From: an uncultured Eubacteriales bacterium
Lineage (GTDB): Bacteria > Bacillota > Clostridia > Oscillospirales > CAG-272
Direction: 5' to 3'
Length of the DNA: 7,534 nucleotides
NCBI GenBank assembly: GCA_934446485.1
Contig: CAKSEM010000067.1
Location: 1-7,534, forward strand
The notes beneath the pieces are model-generated. The model had not been told where the DNA came from. It was given only the letters and a program-made list of their open reading frames with translations, and searched no databases. Positions 1-4,725 of this stretch are shown one piece after another. Position numbers and translations under genes: made by a program. Within the stretch, counting starts at the first letter, position 1; the number at the start of each line of letters is the position of its first letter.

Positions 1-345
1 GCGGCGGTATAGGTCATCCTCCAGCGCATACACTGTAAAGTGCCGCTCAGACTCATGCTCTGATGAGACGAGTATGACCCACTGCTGTTCCCCGACGAAT
101 GTATATCTGAAGCTGAGTACACCGTCGTGCGGCCTTACGCTGAGCCGTCCCTCCGCCGCATAATCGTCGGGAATATCGTCACCGACGAGCGTCCGTTCAC
201 TTTGATCGCACGGAACCAGCAGCACAGTATATTCGGCGCTGTCGTCAAAACGGGCACATCTCCCCATGGGGCAGATCGAGACAGTTTCTTCCCTGCCGCA
301 CCTCACCATGCGCGGAAACACCTTGTAGTTTCTGTCGTTGAGCAT
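1..345 (-). CDS. CehA/McbA-like PHP-domain protein, N-terminal part (runs off the window)
   Basis: An open frame of 115 codons begins at ATG 343-345 on the minus strand and continues past base 1 with no stop. The start is preceded by a strong Shine-Dalgarno (AAAGGAG, 355-361) and by a good promoter. The product begins MLNDRNYKVFPRMVRCG and later has a 'DGVLSFRYTFVGEQQW' segment and 'HFTVYALEDDLYRR' at the window edge. From memory, this pattern is the beta-rich N-terminal domain that comes just before the metal-binding 'LRGDxHxH' start of the PHP domain in clostridial CehA/McbA-type proteins. If so, the metal-dependent phosphoesterase/hydrolase domain lies outside the window and cannot be seen. 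No signal peptide is visible, so a cytoplasmic location is expected. It is transcribed divergently from the DeoR regulator and may be one of its targets. The reading frame is well supported; the family call is moderate because the catalytic part is missing. Confidence 0.72.
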   Translation of the reverse strand, partial: MLNDRNYKVFPRMVRCGREETVSICPMGRCARFDDSAEYTVLLVPCDQSERTLVGDDIPDDYAAEGRLSVRPHDGVLSFRYTFVGEQQWVILVSSEHESERHFTVYALEDDLYRR

Positions 346-391
346 ATGCAGGCTCTCCTTTGTGTTTGAGCAGAATATTTCAGTCATTGCC

Positions 392-406
392 GCGGCTTTC
401 TGCCGC
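392..406 (-). promoter_or_regulatory. Small GC hairpin at the 5' end of the PHP-like transcript
   Basis: GCGGC (392-396) and GCCGC (402-406) are perfect inverted repeats around a 5-base loop. The hairpin would form only a few bases from the predicted transcript start near 412. It could be a 5' stabilising hairpin or part of an operator. The stem is short, so function is uncertain. Confidence 0.35.
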
Positions 407-418
407 TGTAATATCGGC

Positions 419-447
419 ATTGTACCACGAAAACGCGCCAAAGTCAA
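419..447 (-). promoter_or_regulatory. Sigma-A-type promoter for the PHP-like gene
   Basis: On the minus strand TTGACT (442-447) is followed by exactly 17 bp and then TACAAT (419-424). The -10 box is preceded by TG one base away, giving an extended -10. The expected transcription start is near 412, about 67 nt before the start codon. No competing promoter of this quality is seen nearby. Confidence 0.8.
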
Positions 448-467
448 CACAAATCCAAAATTATGCG

Positions 468-496
468 TTGATTTTCTTGGGTTTGCGTGGTATAAT
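468..496 (+). promoter_or_regulatory. Sigma-A-type promoter for the DeoR–transporter operon
   Basis: TTGATT (468-473), a 17-bp spacer and a perfect TATAAT (491-496) with a TG extension (488-489) make a near-consensus promoter. The expected start is near 503, leaving a leader of roughly 28 nt that contains the GGAGG site (519-523) of the DeoR gene. Confidence 0.85.
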
Positions 497-530
497 GATC
501 GCACAATTAAACCGTCACGGAGGTTAGACC

Positions 531-1493
531 ATGCTTTCGGCTGAAAGACGCGAGATGATCACAGACATAATAATAAGTGAGGGAGCGGCGTATATATCCG
601 ACATTGCCGAGCGGTTCAACGTGTCTGGCGAAACGGTCAGGCGCGATCTCGCCGAGATCGCGAAGGACAGGCGCATCCGCAGAGTACACGGCGGCGCGGT
701 GTACGTAAAGCGGCCGCTTCGCGAGGCTGAATATGCGGTGCGCCGTGCCAGAAATACGGATGTGAAGCGTGCGATAGGACGCCACGCGGCAAAGCTCGTC
801 CGCGACAACGATATCATCGCCGTCGATGCGGGAACGGATGTCGAGAGCTTCATCTCCGAGCTGCGCGGACTGCACGGGCTAAAGATCATTACAAACTCAC
901 TTGAGGTCGCGCGCATACTTGCAGAGAAGCGCCACTTCGGCGAGCTTGACGCGAGCGCGGTGATGATCGGCGGCGACATCGATCACGCCACGGAATGTAC
1001 CTTCGGAGCGTATGCAAGCGAAATGCTCTCCCGATTCGTCGCCGACAAGGCGTTTATCGGTACCACTGCCGTCAGCTCGGACGGCGCCTATGCATGGGAG
1101 ACTTCCCACGGAGTATTCGCGCGCGGTCTTATGCAAATCGCACGCAAAAGCTATCTGCTTGCCGAGAGCGACAAACTCGGCGAGCGCAGCTTTCATCGGA
1201 TATGTGCACTCTCCGACATAGATATGATAATAACCGACGATCGGCGGGAAGTGCCTGAGAATCTGCGCGAATCGTGCATCAGGGACGGCTGCCGCCTTGC
1301 GGTCGTCGCAGGAAGAGGAAACGACGACCGGTGCACAAGTGCGGGTCAGACGGAAACATCACCTGCGGTGTGCATACCGAACACGGACGGAAATGCCCGA
1401 ATCTGTGATCCTGTGGAAGAGACGGGCACTGGCGGTGAGGGGGCACAGGGTGGCACATCCTCCGATCCAAGCCGAACGGAGGATGCCCGATGA
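531..1493 (+). CDS. DeoR/GlpR-family transcriptional regulator with a long C-terminal extension
   Basis: This is a cytoplasmic DNA-binding regulator, 320 aa. Residues about 5-56 form the DeoR winged helix-turn-helix, with the family signature around 'SDIAERFNVSGETVRRDL' followed by 'RRVHGGAV'. Residues about 75-240 form the sugar-phosphate sensor domain (DeoRC), with 'VDAGTD' at 98-103, 'ITNSLEVA' at 120-127, 'IGGDI' at 146-150 and 'ADKAFIG' at 171-177. The usual 'DxSK' near the end of this domain is 'ESDK' (212-215). Family members are typically about 250 aa. Here the domain ends near residue 261 and is followed by about 59 extra residues rich in G, T, S, D and E (262-320). The ATG at 531 has GGAGG at 519-523. 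The stop overlaps the start of the transporter gene, so the two are translationally coupled. The regulator probably represses this operon until a phosphorylated sugar or similar effector binds. The effector cannot be read from the sequence. Confidence 0.93.
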   Translation: MLSAERREMITDIIISEGAAYISDIAERFNVSGETVRRDLAEIAKDRRIRRVHGGAVYVKRPLREAEYAVRRARNTDVKRAIGRHAAKLVRDNDIIAVDAGTDVESFISELRGLHGLKIITNSLEVARILAEKRHFGELDASAVMIGGDIDHATECTFGAYASEMLSRFVADKAFIGTTAVSSDGAYAWETSHGVFARGLMQIARKSYLLAESDKLGERSFHRICALSDIDMIITDDRREVPENLRESCIRDGCRLAVVAGRGNDDRCTSAGQTETSPAVCIPNTDGNARICDPVEETGTGGEGAQGGTSSDPSRTEDAR

Positions 1494-2839
1494 GCAGAAC
1501 GGCGTCCCGACAGACGGATCGTGCAGGAGATGGGCTGCCGTTTATGCCGGCGCGTCGGCGGTACATATTTATTGGAATAAGCGGCACATCGGCGTACCTT
1601 TTCTGCTATATGGGTAAGAATATGTTGTCCGCTGCCATGCCCCAGCTCACCGAGGAGGGCATCTGCGGTGCGGCGGATCTCGGATCAATGGGCAGCACGC
1701 TCCTCTTCTGCTATGGCATAGGTCAGCTCATATGCGGCGTGATCGGCAACACGGTGCCGTGCCGATACATGGTACCGATCGGACTTGCACTGTCGGGCGG
1801 TGTAATGTGCCTTTTCCCGACGTTTCACGGCGGATGGGCAGGGATCGCTCTGTGGGGAGCCTGCGGCTTCTTCTCCTCGTCGCTCTGGGGACCGCTCACG
1901 CGCTTCGTCGGCGAAAATACCGATCGCCGTACGGGACAGCTCCTTCTGACGCTCCTGAATGCCGCAGCGGTCATCGGGCCGATGTTCACGTACATTCTGG
2001 CTCTGTGGGGAAGCCGCGGCGGAGTGTGGTATGTGCCGTTCTATGTCCTCGGATGTGTGCTGATCCTCGGCGGGATCGCCTACTTCTTTTTGAGTTCAAT
2101 GCTCGAGCGCCGCTCTCCGCCGCCGACAAGAGCGCAAAACAGACTCGCACGTTCCGATAACGGACAGCCCGGCTCGGACACGCCGAACGGCAGCGGTTCG
2201 CACGACGGATGCTCTTCGGACAAGCGGAGAGTGCACGGCATACGCGCAATGTCGAAAGGCGGAATCCGCGGGCTGATCTCTCCGGAGTTTGTACTCATGG
2301 TGTGCGTTACGGTGCTCTACGGGGTGCTGCGCAATGCGGTGTCTCTGTGGATGCCGACATACATCGCGGGAAACTTCAATATTGGCTCGTCTGCCGCATC
2401 TCTCATAATGGTGATGCAGCCGGTCACAGGGCTTTCGGGATCGGCTCTGACAGTCGTTCTGATGCGGCGGAGACTCGATGAGCGGCGCATGTGCGCCGTC
2501 CTTTTCGCGGCATCGGCAGCACTGCTCTCTGTCGTGTTTCTCTGCGGCAGCAGTCATACGGCTGTCGCCGTAGCCGCTCTGTTCACCGTAGGCGCAGCCA
2601 TGGCGTGTATGTGTAACATAATATTCAGCGTGTATGTGCTGCGTTTTATCGATACGGGAAATCTTTCCGGGATAAGCGGATTCCTCGATTTCGTGTCATA
2701 TGCCGCCGCTGCCGCTGCCAACGTACTGTTCTCCGCTCTGTCGGGCAGATACGGGTGGAGCGCTGTCACGGCAGCATGGCTCATATCGGCGCTCGGCGGC
2801 ACGGCGCTTGCCGCCGGCGCGGCAGCACGGCGAAAATAA
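1490..2839 (+). CDS. MFS transporter, organophosphate:phosphate antiporter (OPA)-like
   Basis: This is a cytoplasmic-membrane transporter of 449 aa with about 12 hydrophobic segments in two bundles (about 24-202 and 264-445). The first helix carries 'KNMLSAAMPQLTEEG' (43-57), which fits the OPA pattern seen in GlpT/UhpT (RxNxSxAMP-like). The second half begins with 'LRNAVSLWMPTYI' (280-292), matching the GlpT segment around its second substrate arginine. R281 therefore aligns with GlpT Arg269, while GlpT Arg45 aligns with K43. Likely substrates are small organic phosphates, but specificity cannot be assigned. The loop between bundles (about 205-258) is long, hydrophilic and rich in S, G, D, N and R. 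The start at 1490 is preceded by GGAGG (1478-1482) with a 7-nt gap and overlaps the DeoR stop (ATGA). An internal Met at residue 19, just before the first helix, is a possible but less supported start. Transcription comes from the DeoR promoter. Confidence 0.88.
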   Translation: MSRTASRQTDRAGDGLPFMPARRRYIFIGISGTSAYLFCYMGKNMLSAAMPQLTEEGICGAADLGSMGSTLLFCYGIGQLICGVIGNTVPCRYMVPIGLALSGGVMCLFPTFHGGWAGIALWGACGFFSSSLWGPLTRFVGENTDRRTGQLLLTLLNAAAVIGPMFTYILALWGSRGGVWYVPFYVLGCVLILGGIAYFFLSSMLERRSPPPTRAQNRLARSDNGQPGSDTPNGSGSHDGCSSDKRRVHGIRAMSKGGIRGLISPEFVLMVCVTVLYGVLRNAVSLWMPTYIAGNFNIGSSAASLIMVMQPVTGLSGSALTVVLMRRRLDERRMCAVLFAASAALLSVVFLCGSSHTAVAVAALFTVGAAMACMCNIIFSVYVLRFIDTGNLSGISGFLDFVSYAAAAAANVLFSALSGRYGWSAVTAAWLISALGGTALAAGAAARRK

Positions 2840-2841
2840 TA

Positions 2842-2885
2842 AACGGCGGAGAACGCAAGAATTGAGTCTTTCGTTCTCCGCCGTT
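2842..2885 (-). terminator. Shared rho-independent terminator between convergent operons
   Basis: A 14-bp perfect stem pairs 2842-2855 with 2872-2885. It is extended inward by one mismatch and four more pairs (2857-2860 with 2867-2870) around a 6-base loop. Read on the minus strand, the stem is followed by a T-rich tract (TTTATTATTTT, down to 2833), a classical terminator for the CPBP operon that ends at 2901. On the plus strand it begins 2 bp after the transporter stop but lacks a good U-tract, so termination in that direction may be weaker. Confidence 0.85.
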
Positions 2886-2900
2886 CCGTTAGAATTATCG

Positions 2901-3539
2901 TCACCGGACCGTAGCCGACGCATACATCACAGCGTTGTACAGGGCATGCGCAGCTATTGCAGGTAGGACGCACGGTGCGCTGTCAACCGCTGTACCGCGC
3001 ACCCCATGCGTCAGGATCCCGAGCACGACACCCGCCGCAAGCGCGGTGGGTGCGGCAGACGCCGGGTGCCATGCCGCAAAGAGGATTGACGTTGCCGCGA
3101 TAGCTGCGGCGGGCGAAAGTCCCGCGCCGCGCGTCAGGTGGCCCGTATAAATGCCGCGGAAGAGCGCCTCCTCAAGCGGAGGCTTAATAAATATCCCCGC
3201 TGCCGCTGCCGTCAGAGACGGTGCTGCCTCACCGCTCGTGCCGAATCCAAGCAGCGAAAACACGATCGAAAAAGCGATCATCGACGCCGTTGCGGCAAGT
3301 GTTTCGGGCAGCCGCAGCGCCACGCGGAGGTTTCGCAGCCTCCGCCCGCCGACAGCAAGCGACACCGCGATCGCCGCAATGACGGCGGCGACATACACGG
3401 CGATATCGGCTACCCGTGCGGCATGCCCCGTCAGCGACAGCCTGCGTACGGCAGAAGTCAGTGCGCGCTGTGCAGCAAAGAGCGCCGCATAGGATAGAAT
3501 GACGGCTGCAACGTACCGCGCGCCGGACTTACTCTTCAT
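2901..3539 (-). CDS. CPBP-family intramembrane metalloprotease/glutamic endopeptidase
   Basis: This is an integral membrane protein of 212 aa with several Ala-rich hydrophobic helices, such as 9-24, 45-64, 82-98, 144-156 and 162-178. It carries all three CPBP/Abi motifs: 'EEALFRG' (E123, E124, R128), 'FAAWH' ending at H158, and 'HALYN' (H198, N202). CPBP proteins include eukaryotic CAAX prenyl endopeptidases and bacterial proteins linked to peptide processing or self-immunity; the substrate here is unknown. The same frame is open upstream to 3626, but I choose ATG at 3537-3539. The product then starts MKSKSGARY just before the first helix. The 29 upstream residues are Arg-rich, lie inside the preceding gene and lack membrane-protein character. 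The ribosome binding site is weak (a GGGG run about 13 nt upstream), so translation probably depends on coupling to the preceding gene, which it overlaps by 11 nt. The gene ends just before the shared terminator. Confidence 0.85.
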   Translation of the reverse strand: MKSKSGARYVAAVILSYAALFAAQRALTSAVRRLSLTGHAARVADIAVYVAAVIAAIAVSLAVGGRRLRNLRVALRLPETLAATASMIAFSIVFSLLGFGTSGEAAPSLTAAAAGIFIKPPLEEALFRGIYTGHLTRGAGLSPAAAIAATSILFAAWHPASAAPTALAAGVVLGILTHGVRGTAVDSAPCVLPAIAAHALYNAVMYASATVR

Positions 3540-3999
3540 CCGATCCGCACCCCAAGTATCCGTCGAGCAGCATTGCCGCCTCTGCACAGAACGCCGCGCA
3601 CGGGCGTGTGCGGTAGTACTCCGCACTCCGCTCCGACGGCGTGTTTTTCAATGGAATTCCCGCGAGCAGCTCGCGGCACACCGTACTGCCGCACGTGTCG
3701 CGGAACTTGTCCATAAGCTCCTGTCCGTCGCGGTACAGTCTCCGTTTCCCTTCGGAATCATCAGCGTCCGAATATCCGCTCACGGTCCCCAATACCGCAA
3801 GCATCCCGACAACCGCGCCGCAGACACCGCGGCTTGCGCACATTCCGCCGCCGAACGCCGACATGAGGCGCGCCGCCGAGCACGCGTCAAACCCATGCAC
3901 ATCTTCAAACACCATGAATACCGACTGTGCGCAGTTATATCCCGAAAGGAACAGCTCCGCCGCCCTCCTGCCATGCTCCGTGATATTACCGTTTTCCAT
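3529..3999 (-). CDS. C_GCAxxG_C_C-family putative redox protein
   Basis: The product has 156 aa, close to the family's usual 140-160. It has the conserved pattern of a first cysteine in 'GYNCAQSV' (C23), then 'FGGGM' leading to the 'CGAVVG' motif (60-65), then 'CRELL' (C108) and a late cysteine (C134). Extra cysteines at 40, 54, 103, 138 and 151 bring the total to nine, which is cysteine-rich even for this family. The family is thought to be redox-active from its conserved cysteines; no reaction is established. No signal peptide or membrane segment is seen, so it is probably cytoplasmic. The ATG at 3999 has a strong GGAGGAG (4006-4012) 6 nt upstream. It is the first gene of a two-gene operon with the CPBP protease. 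Confidence 0.9.
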   Translation of the reverse strand: MENGNITEHGRRAAELFLSGYNCAQSVFMVFEDVHGFDACSAARLMSAFGGGMCASRGVCGAVVGMLAVLGTVSGYSDADDSEGKRRLYRDGQELMDKFRDTCGSTVCRELLAGIPLKNTPSERSAEYYRTRPCAAFCAEAAMLLDGYLGCGSDEE

Positions 4000-4016
4000 A
4001 CCGTACTCCTCCGCTG

Positions 4017-4036
4017 AATTTAATGAAAATTAATGA
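4017..4036. repeat. 10-bp tandem repeat upstream of the redox-protein gene
   Basis: AATTTAATGA (4017-4026) is followed directly by AAATTAATGA (4027-4036), a 9 of 10 match with a one-helical-turn period. It lies in the leader of the C_GCAxxG_C_C gene, just upstream of its ribosome site. It could be a pair of protein-binding half-sites or simple AT-rich sequence. Confidence 0.45.
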
Positions 4037-4053
4037 TTTTTTCCCGAAAACTA

Positions 4054-4082
4054 TTCACTTCCGGGGAATTATATATTATAAT
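4054..4082 (+). promoter_or_regulatory. Predicted promoter for the zapA operon
   Basis: TTCACT (4054-4059, 4 of 6 to consensus), a 17-bp spacer and a perfect TATAAT (4077-4082) suggest a sigma-A promoter. A second TATAAT lies at 4083-4088, but without a recognisable -35. The leader to the zapA start would be about 160 nt, which is long. I see no better promoter closer to the gene. Confidence 0.5.
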
Positions 4083-4124
4083 TATAATGATACCATGTCG
4101 TATCGGCGCCATCTCCGCAGAAGT

Positions 4125-4153
4125 ATTATAACGCACACGGCGCCGTTTTGCAA
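4125..4153 (-). promoter_or_regulatory. Predicted promoter for the redox-protein/CPBP operon
   Basis: On the minus strand TTGCAA (4148-4153) is followed by 17 bp and a perfect TATAAT (4125-4130). The expected transcription start is near 4118, giving a leader of about 119 nt. The spacer contains a perfect 10-bp palindrome, ACGGCGCCGT (4137-4146), a candidate operator. A second GGCGCC occurs at 4105-4110, downstream of the start. Confidence 0.55.
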
Positions 4154-4236
4154 CTTTCCGCAGATCAATATGGCACGGATGATCGAAAAACTTTGCTTCG
4201 GCGGCAGACGTCAGAGCCGACACATATTCAAAATTC

Positions 4237-4244
4237 AAGGAAGG
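4237..4244 (+). promoter_or_regulatory. zapA: Ribosome binding site that favours a GTG start for zapA
   Basis: AAGGAAGG at 4237-4244 places its AAGGA core 7 nt before GTG 4249-4251. The in-frame ATG at 4258 would be 13-16 nt away. The spacing favours GTG, but both starts give almost the same protein. Confidence 0.55.
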
Positions 4245-4248
4245 CACG

Positions 4249-4725
4249 GTGATAAATATGGAAGAGAAGAACAAGAGACGGGTCGAACTCAACATCGCGG
4301 GGATTACTATGTCGCTCGTAACGGATGAACCCGATACGTTCGTCGAAAATGTCGCGCATCGGCTCGACGAATCCATGACGGAGCTTCTATCGCACAGCAT
4401 GAAGCGCTCGCAGCTTGAGGCTGCAATGCTCTGCGCTCTCGACTTCTGCGGGGACAAGCTGAACTCCGAGAAGCGCGTTCGCAATCTTGAGGCGCAGATA
4501 TCCCTCTACGACGTCAACCTTAAACGGCTGCGCGATGAAATTGCCGATCTGAAGCGTCGCCTTGCCGAGGCGGGAGTTGAGGACGGCGCATCGTCAGGTG
4601 CAAGCGAAACCGAACAGCACACAACGGGCGAACAGATAAAGATCGACGGCACCGCAGAGGATCCCGAGAACGCGCGCAACGAAAAGCTGCGGCTTATCGA
4701 ATCGCTCCTGAAGAAGGAAAAGTGA
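4249..4725 (+). CDS. zapA: Cell division protein ZapA with an extended C-terminus
   Basis: ZapA is a small cytoplasmic protein that bundles FtsZ filaments and supports Z-ring assembly. Residues about 9-72 form the ZapA head, including 'KRRVELNIAGITMSLVTDEP' and the helix with 'ALDFCGDKL' (63-71), which matches Firmicute ZapA closely. Residues about 73-108 are a heptad-like coiled coil. Typical Gram-positive ZapA ends near 85-120 residues. This one, at 158 aa, continues with a G/S/T/E-rich linker (110-142) and a charged helical tail 'EKLRLIESLLKKEK' (145-158). The start is GTG 4249 or ATG 4258. The stop overlaps the next start by 4 nt (GTGA), so it is coupled to the U32 gene. In many Firmicutes zapA follows pheT; here the upstream neighbour is a divergent, unrelated operon. 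Confidence 0.9.
   Translation: MINMEEKNKRRVELNIAGITMSLVTDEPDTFVENVAHRLDESMTELLSHSMKRSQLEAAMLCALDFCGDKLNSEKRVRNLEAQISLYDVNLKRLRDEIADLKRRLAEAGVEDGASSGASETEQHTTGEQIKIDGTAEDPENARNEKLRLIESLLKKEK

Larger units (their letters stand above)
346..530. promoter_or_regulatory. Divergent control region between the PHP-like gene and the DeoR operon
   Basis: This 185-bp gene-free stretch is more AT-rich than its surroundings. It holds two back-to-back promoters listed separately, with -35 boxes facing each other across 20 bp. The two promoters form a mirror image. AAGTCAAC (441-448) is an imperfect inverted partner of GTTGATTT (467-474), and both -10 regions read CGTGGTA(T/C)AATG in their own direction. 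DeoR-family proteins commonly control themselves and adjacent operons, so this region is the natural place for operators, but none is proven. Confidence 0.7.
4000..4248. promoter_or_regulatory. AT-rich divergent region between the redox-protein operon and zapA
   Basis: This gene-free stretch of about 250 bp contains the ribosome site of the redox gene (4006-4012), a 10-bp tandem repeat (4017-4036), an AT-rich island (4067-4088), and two predicted promoters that point toward each other. From about 4155 to 4230 I see no clear signal other than the zapA leader. Short open frames run through it on the plus strand but show no family resemblance and overlap the promoters. Confidence 0.65.

Noticed and set aside
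507..979. Long minus-strand open frames (up to 151 codons) opposite the DeoR gene
   Set aside because: They overlap a clear DeoR gene with the expected motifs, have no family resemblance, and are Ser/Arg-rich in the way antisense frames of GC-rich genes are.
1300..1493. A frameshift at the end of the DeoR gene as explanation for the odd tail
   Set aside because: The frame continues without a stop to an exact ATGA overlap with a well-placed GGAGG site, and neighbouring proteins have similar low-complexity stretches, so a real extension is more likely. It is kept as a finding to check.
3540..3626. Upstream N-terminal extension of the CPBP protein
   Set aside because: The extra 29 residues lie within the preceding gene, are Arg-rich, and add nothing recognisable. 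The internal Met directly before the first helix is a better start.
3499..4033. Plus-strand open frames of 130-172 codons opposite the redox and protease genes
   Set aside because: The minus-strand genes have full family motifs and strong ribosome sites. The plus frames are Arg/Ala-rich shadows without ribosome sites.
4041..4068. TTCCC/GGGAA hairpin considered as a terminator
   Set aside because: The stem has only about six pairs with a bulge, no U-tract follows on either strand, and it overlaps the zapA promoter.
4023..4328. A 101-codon plus-strand frame across the intergenic region into zapA
   Set aside because: It covers both predicted promoters and runs out of frame into zapA. Its product shows no domain character.
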